NCBI RefSeq assembly: GCF_007362475.1
Contig: NZ_CP041688.1
Location: 1-64,000, forward strand
Length of the DNA stretch: 64,000 nt
Source: Chryseobacterium sp. SNU WT5
GTDB lineage: Bacteria > Bacteroidota > Bacteroidia > Flavobacteriales > Weeksellaceae
Direction of reading: 5' to 3'
Shown here: positions 34,028-42,415 of the stretch, one piece after another
Numbering within the stretch: position 1 is the first letter of the stretch
Layout: each line of letters opens with the position of its first letter
Position numbers and translations under genes: made by a program
The notes under the pieces: model-generated
Told to the model about the DNA's origin: nothing
Seen by the model: the letters and a program-made list of their open reading frames with translations, nothing else
The model's database searches: none

Positions 34028-35587
34028 ATGGCCAAGAAAATTACGAAATCAAAATCCATAGAAGAGACCCTTTGGGATTCCGCAAATAAATTGCGCGGAT
34101 CTGTAGAATCTGCAGAATATAAACACATTGTCTTAAGTTTGATCTTCCTCAAGTTTGCAGGAGATACTTTTGAAGAAAGAAAGCAGCAATTGATTGCCGA
34201 AGACAAAGAACAGTTTACTGAAATGGTAGAATTCTACACCATGAAAAACGTCTTTTATCTTCCCGAAGAAGCAAGATGGTCGTTTATTATGCAACAGGCG
34301 AAACAACCCGATATTGCACTAAAAATTGATACCGCACTTTTTACAATAGAACAGAATAATCCTGCCTTAAAAGGCGCATTGCCCGATAATTATTTTTCCC
34401 GTTTGGGTTTAGATGTGAGTAAATTATCGGCTTTACTGGATACGATTAATCAAATTAATACGATTGCAGACCGTGAACACGATCTTGTGGGTCGCGTTTA
34501 TGAATATTTCCTGTCCAAATTTGCTTTGGCGGAAGGGAAAGGAAAAGGGGAGTTTTATACGCCGAAATCTATTGTTAATCTGATTGCAGAACTCATTGAA
34601 CCTTTTGAAGGAAAAATTTATGATCCGTGTTGTGGTTCGGGTGGAATGTTTGTGCAGAGTGTGAAATTTGTGAATGAACATCAGGGAAATAAAAAACAAA
34701 TCTCGGTGTACGGACAGGAATATACCGGTGCGACTTACAAACTGGCGAAAATGAATCTCGCCATACGTGGGATTTCTGCCAATCTAGGTGATACCGCGGC
34801 AGATACTTTTTCCAATGACCAGCACAAAGATCTGAAAGCCGACTTCATCATGGCAAATCCGCCCTTTAACCAAAAAGACTGGCGCGCTGCGAATGAATTA
34901 GTGGATGACCCACGATGGAACGGTTACGATATTCCTTCCACAAGCAACGCCAATTATGGTTGGATTTTGCACATGGTATCTAAGCTTTCTGAAAATGGAG
35001 TAGCGGGATTTATTCTGGCAAATGGGGCTTTAAGTGGAGACGGCACAGAAAAAGCCATTCGCAAGACTTTGATTGAAAATGGTTTGGTGGAAGCCGTGAT
35101 TATTTTGCCACAAAATATGTTTTACACCACCAATATTAGTGTAACTCTTTGGATTATTAATAAAAATAAAACCCAAAGAACGGTAGAAAAAGGCACAGAA
35201 CTGCGCCGATACAGAAATAGAAAAGATGAAGTCTTGTTTATGGATTTGCGAGAAATGGGTGTACCATTTGAGAAAAAATTTATCGAGTTTTCTGTAGATA
35301 ATATTAAAGAAATTACTTCCACTTTTCACAATTGGCAAACCGATGGCGAATATGTAAATATCCCGGAATATTCTTACGCTGCAAAAACAGAAGAAATAAA
35401 AAGCAAAGATTATTCTTTGGTTCCAAGTAAATATATTGAATTTGTAAACCGTGATGAAAATGTAGATTACCACGAAAAAATGACCGAGTTGCAAAGCGAT
35501 ATTGTGAGTTTGTTACAGGCAGAACAGCAAAGTAATTTGGATTTGAAAAAAGTATTTGAAAAATTGGGCTATGAAGTTGGGGTATAA
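34028..35587 (+). CDS. hsdM: Type I restriction-modification methyltransferase subunit
   Basis: 519 residues. N-terminal HsdM helical domain (residues 10-140), then the N6-adenine methyltransferase domain: EFYTPKSIVNLIAEL, DPCCGSGGMFVQS (SAM-binding motif I, about 199-211) and catalytic NPPF (277-280). The last 40 residues are a helix that packs on HsdS. Overlaps hsdS by 17 bases. Works as M2S (methylation) or R2M2S (cleavage). Confidence 0.95.
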   Translation: MAKKITKSKSIEETLWDSANKLRGSVESAEYKHIVLSLIFLKFAGDTFEERKQQLIAEDKEQFTEMVEFYTMKNVFYLPEEARWSFIMQQAKQPDIALKIDTALFTIEQNNPALKGALPDNYFSRLGLDVSKLSALLDTINQINTIADREHDLVGRVYEYFLSKFALAEGKGKGEFYTPKSIVNLIAELIEPFEGKIYDPCCGSGGMFVQSVKFVNEHQGNKKQISVYGQEYTGATYKLAKMNLAIRGISANLGDTAADTFSNDQHKDLKADFIMANPPFNQKDWRAANELVDDPRWNGYDIPSTSNANYGWILHMVSKLSENGVAGFILANGALSGDGTEKAIRKTLIENGLVEAVIILPQNMFYTTNISVTLWIINKNKTQRTVEKGTELRRYRNRKDEVLFMDLREMGVPFEKKFIEFSVDNIKEITSTFHNWQTDGEYVNIPEYSYAAKTEEIKSKDYSLVPSKYIEFVNRDENVDYHEKMTELQSDIVSLLQAEQQSNLDLKKVFEKLGYEVGV

Positions 35588-36809
35588 AAGATTAGGAGAT
35601 TATATCCAATTGGTGGATGAAAGAAACCGAAATGTAGAAGTAACTAATTTACTTGGAATTTCTGTAACTAAAAATTTCATTCCCTCTGTTGCAAATATTG
35701 TTGGAACAGATATGGCGAATTATAAAATTGTTCGCAAAAACCAATTTGCTTGTAGTATTATGCAGGTAAGGCGCGATAAGAAAATGCCTGTTGCTTTATA
35801 TCTAGAAGATAAACCTTCTATAATTTCTCAGGCTTATCCTATTTTTCAGGTGATTGATGAAAGTGTTCTATTGCCAGAATATCTGATGATGTGGTTTACA
35901 AGAAGTGAGTTTGATAGAGAAGCATGTTTTTTAGCAGTTGGTGGAGTAAGAGGAAGTTTGGAATGGGAAGATTTTCTCAATATGGAATTACCAATTCCTT
36001 CTCCAGAAAAACAAAAAGAATTGATTGAAGAATATGAAGCCATAGAAAAACGCATCCAACTGAACAAAAAACTCTGCGCTACTTTAGAAGAAACTGCCCA
36101 AACCATTTACAAACATTGGTTCGAAGATTTTGAATTTCCTGATGAGAATGGAAAACCATACAAAAGTTCTGGTGGTGAAATGGTAGAATGTGAGGAATTG
36201 GGGAAAGAGATTCCGAAAGGGTGGAAAATTGATGAATTAAAAAGTTTGCATTTAGATATAAGTGATGGAAACTATAGCGGAAATTACCCAAAAAGTTATG
36301 AGTTTAAAAAAGAAGGAATACCTTTTATAAGAGGAACGGATTTTAATGAGTCAATTATTTCAAAAAGACAATTATTGCGAATAACTCCTGAAAAACATCA
36401 GATGTTAAAAAAAGGTCATTTAAAGAAAAATGATTTACTATTTTCTAATAGAGCAAATATTGGATCAATTGCGTATGTTACTTCAGAATTTATTGACTGC
36501 AATATTAACTCCCAGTTATTAAGAATAAATGGGAAAAAATTATACTCCCAATTTTTTTTAGGTCTATATTTTACTACAAGAACATTTAAAAATTTGCTAT
36601 TGGGAGCGTCAACTGGAAGTGCGCAATTACAATTACCAATTGGCAACTTTAATAAGATAAGGCATATTATTCCAAATCAAATTGTGATTCAGAAATTTGA
36701 TAATGAATTTGATTCAGTGCATTTTCAAATTTTAAATAAAAAAATTATGAACCAAAAACTGGAAGACTTAAAAAGTTTGCTTTTGGGGAAAATGGCGGTG
36801 GAAGTTTGA
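35571..36809 (+). CDS. hsdS: Type I restriction-modification specificity subunit
   Basis: 412 residues from the ATG at 35571 (a TTG at 35556 is possible). Two target recognition domains, residues about 5-150 and 215-370, each followed by the conserved helix region (PEKQKELIEEYEAIEKRIQLNK; IMNQKLEDLKSLLLGKMAVEV). Between the repeats KHWFEDFEFPDENGKPYKSS is typical for Bacteroidota HsdS. The 3' end is repeated as short non-coding remnants at 36871-36931 and 39727-39788. Confidence 0.93.
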   Translation: MKLGYKRLGDYIQLVDERNRNVEVTNLLGISVTKNFIPSVANIVGTDMANYKIVRKNQFACSIMQVRRDKKMPVALYLEDKPSIISQAYPIFQVIDESVLLPEYLMMWFTRSEFDREACFLAVGGVRGSLEWEDFLNMELPIPSPEKQKELIEEYEAIEKRIQLNKKLCATLEETAQTIYKHWFEDFEFPDENGKPYKSSGGEMVECEELGKEIPKGWKIDELKSLHLDISDGNYSGNYPKSYEFKKEGIPFIRGTDFNESIISKRQLLRITPEKHQMLKKGHLKKNDLLFSNRANIGSIAYVTSEFIDCNINSQLLRINGKKLYSQFFLGLYFTTRTFKNLLLGASTGSAQLQLPIGNFNKIRHIIPNQIVIQKFDNEFDSVHFQILNKKIMNQKLEDLKSLLLGKMAVEV

Positions 36810-36834
36810 AGAAAGCTCGCAACAACTTTGCCAT

Positions 36835-36935
36835 AGTTCCAAACTATGGCAAAGTTTATAAAAGCAAACAAACCCAAAAACTGGAAGAGTTAAAATGTTT
36901 GCTTTTGGGGAAAATGGCGCTGGAAAATTAAAATT
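36835..36935 (+). pseudogene. Second copy of the hsdS 3' end
   Basis: 36877-36931 repeats the last codons of hsdS (CAAAAACTGGAAGAGTTAAA ... GGGAAAATGGCGCTGGAAAAT). Before it lies a near-perfect palindrome AACTTTGCCATAGTT-CCA-AACTATGGCAAAGTT (about 36822-36857), of a type also present at 39693-39712. It marks the left edge of inserted cargo. Confidence 0.7.
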
Positions 36936-36959
36936 AATAATATAAAAACATAAATATAT

Positions 36960-39584
36960 ATGGTAACAAGAAGATTTTTTAAATGCTTTATATCTTCTCC
37001 TGGAGATTGTCAAATTGAAAGAGATATATGTGAGAATGTTATTCAAGAACTTAATACAGGTTTAGCTAAACATCTTGACGTTAATTTTGAGACTTTCATG
37101 TGGGAATATGACGTTTTACCAGATATGGGTAGAAATGGTCAAGAGATAATTGATGAGTATATAATAAAATCTAACTACGATATATTTATAGGCATAATGA
37201 AAAATCGGTACGGTCAACCAACAAAAAAAGCTGGTAGTGGGACGGAACATGAACTTAATGATGCGCTGAAAAGGAAAAATGAAAAAAATGAACCTCGTGT
37301 TTTATTCTTTTTTGGAAAAGAAAACGTAGATCCGGATTTATTTGACCATGAGCAGTATGATAAAGTTAAAAAATTTAAAAAAGAAGCGCAGGAGAAAGGT
37401 ATTTATGTAAATTATGAGGGCGATCAAAATTTCGAACAATTACTTAAAAAAAAGTTAGAATTATTTATTCAAGAAAAATCACCTCAAGAAAGAGCAGATG
37501 AAACTCTGAAAAAAATTGATCTGATTCAAGAGAGATTAGAATTAGAATTTGATGAATCGTTGAAAACTTACAATAATTTTATCCCCATTTGGATTGAACC
37601 CATTATAAGTAAAGCAAATAAAATTTCCAAAAATCCTTCAAAGAATCTAGAAAATAGAATTAATATTGAGGAGCTAATTGAGAGTACCAAAAACATTATT
37701 ATTAAAGCACCTTCCGAATTTGGGTTAACATCTTTAGCACACTATCTGAAACTTGAGGCATGGAAAAATGGTAAAACATTTATCTATTTAGATGCTAAAT
37801 TTTCTAAATCTCATAAGATTATCCGTGAAATTAATGAAGCAATCGCTGCCTATCCGATCACTATTGGAAATAAAATAGACTATTTGGTTATTGACTCTAT
37901 TCAATTCGAAGAATCGGGGACAATGAAGCTCCTTAAAACAATTATCGAATTTTTTACAGAAATTCCATTAATAATTTTAAATACAACAGGTAATAACTTA
38001 CTACCTTCAAAAGATGAAGAAGACGAAAAAATTGTCCTTTCAAGAAAGTTTGAAGAATATTTTCTTTTAGCCCTTCCACAAAGCGAAATTAGAAAATTGG
38101 TTTGTCATTATTCTTTATCGAAAACGATGGAACATGATAACGATTCCCTTTTGGATAAAATCACAAAAGATCTCGAAATTTTAAATATTCATAGAACGGT
38201 AAAAAATTGTTTAACAATTCTGAAAGCTTCCTCAAAAATTGGATCAGAACATAATTCGATAAACAGAACTAAATTATTAGATACAATATTAAATATCATA
38301 TTTGAAGAATACGAACTACCAACTTACAAAGCTCAAAAACCAGATATAAAGGATTGTACTTTTGTACTTGGTTATTTTGTTGAACTTTTAATTACAAATG
38401 ACAATTACGAATTTAAAGAAGAATTTTTTAAAGTTGAAATCCGAAAATTTTGTGAAGATAATTATAGTGATTTAGATATTAATTATCTATTTCAAGTATT
38501 AGTAGATAATACAATTTTGTCAAGAAAAGGGAACAGTTTTCATTTTAAAAGCACATACTGGATATTCTATTTTATAGCTCATCGTATGAATTTAGATGAA
38601 GACTTCAAAACGTTCATATTTACTAACAAAAAATATATAGACTATCCGGAAATTATTGAATTTTATACAGGTACTGATAGAAATAAAATAGATGCGATAG
38701 AGGTTTTAATTGATGACATAAAAGATACAATTGGTTTGGTTAGAGAAAAAGTTAACATTGAAAATAATATTAATCCCTATGCTGCTATAGCATGGAATCC
38801 TAAAATTGAAGATTTTGAAAAAGAAGAATTGGAAATCAGCAAAAAAGTTATTGCATCGGGGCTTCCCAATGAGTTGAAAGATAAATATGCTGATAAAAAT
38901 TACGATCAAATAAAACCTTACAGCCAAGTTATTGGTACTGTAATGCGAGAATATTCATTTTCAGTTCTGATGAGACAAATTACTGCCTCTTCAAGAGCTT
39001 TAAGAAATAGCGATTTTGTTAAGCCAGAGAAAAAAATAGAACTTCTTAATCAGATAGGTGAGGCATGGAATGAGGTCAGTAAATTGCTAATAATATTATC
39101 GCCGATTTTAGCAGACAAAGGAATGGTTGCATATGATGGCACTGCATTTATTTTGAAGGAAGAAGATTTTAATTTTGAAAATCCTGATGAAAAAAGTTTT
39201 GCAGTTTTACTGTCTGTTCCAAAAAATGTAGTAGATTATTTTAAAGATGATTTATATTCTGCGAAAATGGGTCCTTTAATTTGCGCTAAAGCACAAAGCG
39301 AAAAGAATCCAATAGTGAAACATGAATTTATGAGATTAATAGTGTTTGAAAGACCAAAAATTTGGTATGATGTTATCGATAAATATTTAATTTCTTTAAA
39401 TAAAAATTCATTTTTTCTTTCTGATATCGCAGAAGCTTTGGAAACTCAATTGGAAATTAATATAGAATCAGAGGAAAGAAGAAAAATTGGTAATCTGATG
39501 TATAAATGCAAAGCAAAGCATATTTTTAATCAGGTAAATCCTAATCCAGGACTAATAAATAAAGTTCGCAAAGCAAATCCATGA
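36960..39584 (+). CDS. DUF4062-STAND-like defence protein
   Basis: 874 residues. N-terminal domain (residues 1-165) of DUF4062/TIR-like type: RFFKCFISSPGDCQIERDI, YDIFIGIMKNRYGQPT, GTEHELNDAL and EPRVLFFFGKE. Residues about 225-480 look like a STAND NTPase: IIIKAPSEFGLTSLAHYL at the P-loop position without the Lys of Walker A, LVIDSIQFE at Walker B, IPLIILNTTGNN at sensor 1, then a winged-helix part. The remaining 380 residues are helical and may sense the trigger. Overlaps an hsdR start remnant (ATGA). Likely an anti-phage protein. Confidence 0.65.
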   Translation: MVTRRFFKCFISSPGDCQIERDICENVIQELNTGLAKHLDVNFETFMWEYDVLPDMGRNGQEIIDEYIIKSNYDIFIGIMKNRYGQPTKKAGSGTEHELNDALKRKNEKNEPRVLFFFGKENVDPDLFDHEQYDKVKKFKKEAQEKGIYVNYEGDQNFEQLLKKKLELFIQEKSPQERADETLKKIDLIQERLELEFDESLKTYNNFIPIWIEPIISKANKISKNPSKNLENRINIEELIESTKNIIIKAPSEFGLTSLAHYLKLEAWKNGKTFIYLDAKFSKSHKIIREINEAIAAYPITIGNKIDYLVIDSIQFEESGTMKLLKTIIEFFTEIPLIILNTTGNNLLPSKDEEDEKIVLSRKFEEYFLLALPQSEIRKLVCHYSLSKTMEHDNDSLLDKITKDLEILNIHRTVKNCLTILKASSKIGSEHNSINRTKLLDTILNIIFEEYELPTYKAQKPDIKDCTFVLGYFVELLITNDNYEFKEEFFKVEIRKFCEDNYSDLDINYLFQVLVDNTILSRKGNSFHFKSTYWIFYFIAHRMNLDEDFKTFIFTNKKYIDYPEIIEFYTGTDRNKIDAIEVLIDDIKDTIGLVREKVNIENNINPYAAIAWNPKIEDFEKEELEISKKVIASGLPNELKDKYADKNYDQIKPYSQVIGTVMREYSFSVLMRQITASSRALRNSDFVKPEKKIELLNQIGEAWNEVSKLLIILSPILADKGMVAYDGTAFILKEEDFNFENPDEKSFAVLLSVPKNVVDYFKDDLYSAKMGPLICAKAQSEKNPIVKHEFMRLIVFERPKIWYDVIDKYLISLNKNSFFLSDIAEALETQLEINIESEERRKIGNLMYKCKAKHIFNQVNPNPGLINKVRKANP

Positions 39585-39748
39585 AATTCACAGAATCCCA
39601 ATTAGAACAAAGTGTGATTTCCCTGCTCGAACAGCAGGGGATTCCGCATACTTTTGGTTTGAAAATTTATCTGCAAAAAACTTTGACAAAGTTCCGAACT
39701 TTGACAAAGTTTAAAAACGCAAGTAAACCAAAAAACTGGAAGAATTAA
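39581..39748 (+). pseudogene. hsdR 5' remnant
   Basis: The first about 27 codons match the start of the real hsdR at 42412 almost base for base (MKFTESQLEQSVISLLEQQG). Then the frame runs through a palindromic repeat (ACTTTGACAAAGTTCCGAAC) and into a third copy of the hsdS 3' end (39727-39788), stopping at 39748. It shows that the DUF4062-STAND gene once lay directly before an hsdR gene. Confidence 0.8.
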
Positions 39749-39801
39749 AAAGTTTGCTTTTGGGAAAAATGGAGATGGAAAATTATAAATAAAATAAAAA
39801 T

Positions 39802-40785
39802 ATGGCAACAACTGTAATATCATCTTTTACTGAATTTCACTTGGATAAAGTGAATATTGCTAGCGATCGTTCTACTAAAGCAAAATCCAGTAGAGATTGG
39901 CTCTGGGGTAAATTAAATAAATTAGATGAAGATGCAGAATTAAAGTTTCCTTTTCATTTTGAAGAGAAAAATTTAAATTATGGTTCGTTTGTTAGAAAAA
40001 CCAAAATTAGAGAGTTGGATGATATTGATATAATGTTTTGCTTAAAAGGAAATGGTGCTTATTATAGTAAAAATGGAGATATTTATACCATACATACAGA
40101 AGATGCTGGTGAAAGGTTAAAGTTCTTGTCTAATGAAGATACTCTTAATTCACGAAGAGTAGTTAATAAACTAAAATCTGCATTAGGAAATATTGAACAT
40201 TATAAATCAGCAGATTTACATAATCGTGGTGAAGCGGTGACTTTAAGTTTGCAATCTTATGAATGGGTTTTTGACGTCGTACCTTGTTTTCATACTGATA
40301 CTAATTTATATTTAATACCGGATGGCAATGGGAATTTTAAAGCAACAGATCCGCGGATTGATCAAAGTTTAGTTACTGAAACTAATCAGAATTATTCTGG
40401 AAGACTTCTTCAGTTGATAAGAACCATTAAAATATGGAAAAATGAAAATTCTGTTAATTCAATTGGTTCATATTTACTTGAACAGTATGTAATAAATTAC
40501 ACAAAAAACAAAATAGATTTATCAGAATATATCGATTACGATCTACGAGATTTTTTCAAATATTTTGAAACAGAAATTTTTAGTAGTGTATGGGATCCAA
40601 AAAATATTCAGGGAAATTTAAATCAGCTCTCATATTCTGAAAAAGAATCTATTTCTGAACAGGCACGATTAGCACATGACAAAGCTGTTGATGCAATAAG
40701 CGCGGAAATAGATAATAAGGATCAAGAGAAATCAATAAATAAATGGCGTGAAATATTCGGTGATAAATTCCCACAATATGGATAA
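39802..40785 (+). CDS. CBASS nucleotide cyclase (CD-NTase)
   Basis: 327 residues. Nucleotidyltransferase motif NYGSFVRKTKIRELDDIDIMF (Gly61-Ser62, Asp74 and Asp76) and the third acidic residue in EWVFDVVPCF near 155; then an OAS1-like C-terminal helical part (LLQLIRTIKIWKNE, SIGSYLLEQYVINY). It should make a cyclic di- or trinucleotide upon infection. Overlaps the effector gene by 8 bases. No Cap2/Cap3 (E1/E2, JAB) or HORMA/TRIP13 genes are present, so this is a minimal type I system. Confidence 0.88.
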   Translation: MATTVISSFTEFHLDKVNIASDRSTKAKSSRDWLWGKLNKLDEDAELKFPFHFEEKNLNYGSFVRKTKIRELDDIDIMFCLKGNGAYYSKNGDIYTIHTEDAGERLKFLSNEDTLNSRRVVNKLKSALGNIEHYKSADLHNRGEAVTLSLQSYEWVFDVVPCFHTDTNLYLIPDGNGNFKATDPRIDQSLVTETNQNYSGRLLQLIRTIKIWKNENSVNSIGSYLLEQYVINYTKNKIDLSEYIDYDLRDFFKYFETEIFSSVWDPKNIQGNLNQLSYSEKESISEQARLAHDKAVDAISAEIDNKDQEKSINKWREIFGDKFPQYG

Positions 40786-41683
40786 TGGAAAACAAATACT
40801 TCTAAGACAAAATCAACGTGGTAATATTGACAAATTATTAGCGCAACGACTTTTGTACTCTCAAGGAAAAGATTTACAATATTTGTTGATTATAATAACT
40901 GTAGTTGTTCCTGTTATAATCTCTTTTGTGACGAATTTTACAGATTTTAATTTAAAAGAAAGCATGTGGATTTACGTAATGTATTTTTTTTCCGCTCTAT
41001 TGATAGAAAAAATTATTGAAATAGTAATTAAACGTAAAAAGAAAACAGCTGCGTCAATTCAAGAAAAATTTGATATTGACGTTTATAAAATAGACGAAAA
41101 TCAAACTCTTAACACTGTTTTTGTTGATGAAGATGTAGTGAGAAAGTTTTCCAAGAGAGACCAAAAAAACTCAAAGAAGGTAGAAAAAGTGGAAAACTGG
41201 TATTCTGTAGAAATTGAGCGAATTAATACAAATCTAGCGATACTATTTTGCCAAAGAATGAATATAACTTACGATCAAAATATAAAGAAAAAGTATAATT
41301 TATTCCTATTAATAGTTGCAGCTACTACATTTTGTATACTTTTTTATGTTAGTTTGTACATGAACTTTTCATTAGAGAAATTTATAGTACAAGTTTTATT
41401 ACCATCAATTCCTATTTTTAATTTTGCATATAAAGAGATCAGAATTAACCTTGAATCAGTGGATAACTTGCAAAAACTAAGACAAATTATTGAGACAAAA
41501 CTTAATAAAGTAAAGTTAGCAGACAATATTAACCCCAAAGATTTAAGAGAAATCCAAGACAGAATTTATCTTAACCGCATATTAAGTCCTTTAATTCCAG
41601 ATTTTATTTACAAAGTTATGTGGACAAAATTAGAAGATCGAATGAACTATTCTGTCGAAAAAAGAATTGAAAATTTACGTTAA
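40778..41683 (+). CDS. CBASS effector with S-4TM domain
   Basis: 301 residues from the ATG at 40778 inside the cyclase end. Four hydrophobic helices in two pairs: about residues 37-57 and 66-86, and 179-200 and 208-225, with soluble parts between and after. This is the SMODS-associated 4TM (S-4TM) effector layout, thought to form pores in the inner membrane when the cyclic nucleotide binds, killing the infected cell. Confidence 0.8.
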   Translation: MDNGKQILLRQNQRGNIDKLLAQRLLYSQGKDLQYLLIIITVVVPVIISFVTNFTDFNLKESMWIYVMYFFSALLIEKIIEIVIKRKKKTAASIQEKFDIDVYKIDENQTLNTVFVDEDVVRKFSKRDQKNSKKVEKVENWYSVEIERINTNLAILFCQRMNITYDQNIKKKYNLFLLIVAATTFCILFYVSLYMNFSLEKFIVQVLLPSIPIFNFAYKEIRINLESVDNLQKLRQIIETKLNKVKLADNINPKDLREIQDRIYLNRILSPLIPDFIYKVMWTKLEDRMNYSVEKRIENLR

Positions 41684-41743
41684 ATTAATTTATTATAAAT
41701 TTCAAACATTAAGATTGTTCTTAAAAATTTTTTATTTTAACCT

Positions 41744-42415
41744 ATGAATATTACTGTAGATCAATATAGTCGAGAATTTAATAAATTGCCAGACTTTTGT
41801 CCACATTGTTTTATAAAACAAATTCCGCAGATAAAAGGTGGTGTTTATAATTCAAAAATAAATTTAAATTTATTTTTGATATGCTCGAATGAGGATTGTA
41901 AAAAATCATTTATAGCATTTTATAGTAAGGCACAAAATTCATCTGCTTTACAATTGTCCGGTGTTTCTATTGGCAATTTACAGACAAAAGAATTTAGCAG
42001 TGATATCTCTTCAATTTCTGAAAAATTCATTGAAATTTATAATCAGGCATTTTTTGCCGAACAAAATAACTTATTTGAAATTACAGGTGTAGGTTATAGA
42101 AAATCTTTAGAATTTCTAATTAAAGATTATTGTTTAAAAAATAATACTTCAGAATCAGAAAAGATTTTAAATATGCCAATTATGCAGGTAATTAATAGTT
42201 ACGTAAATGATGAAAGAATTAAAAATATTTCTAAACGTGCAGTTTGGCTGGGCAATGATGAAACCCATTATATTAGAATTTGGGATAACAAAGATGTCAC
42301 AATCTTAAAAACTTTAATTGATTTAGTAGTTCATTGGATTGAAATGGAAGAAATGTCAAAATTGATGATTATAGAAATGCCAGAATTACCAAAAAAAGGA
42401 AACGATAAGAAATGA
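41744..42415 (+). CDS. DUF4145-domain protein with zinc-ribbon-like N-terminus
   Basis: 223 residues. Cysteines CPHC at about 19-22 and CSNEDC at about 48-53 form a zinc-ribbon-like pair. The C-terminal half matches DUF4145 (FEITGVGYRKSLEFLIKDYC, RAVWLGNDETHYIR, DLVVHWIE), a domain often found in or next to restriction and defence genes. Overlaps hsdR by four bases (ATGA), so it is coupled to it. Confidence 0.75.
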   Translation: MNITVDQYSREFNKLPDFCPHCFIKQIPQIKGGVYNSKINLNLFLICSNEDCKKSFIAFYSKAQNSSALQLSGVSIGNLQTKEFSSDISSISEKFIEIYNQAFFAEQNNLFEITGVGYRKSLEFLIKDYCLKNNTSESEKILNMPIMQVINSYVNDERIKNISKRAVWLGNDETHYIRIWDNKDVTILKTLIDLVVHWIEMEEMSKLMIIEMPELPKKGNDKK

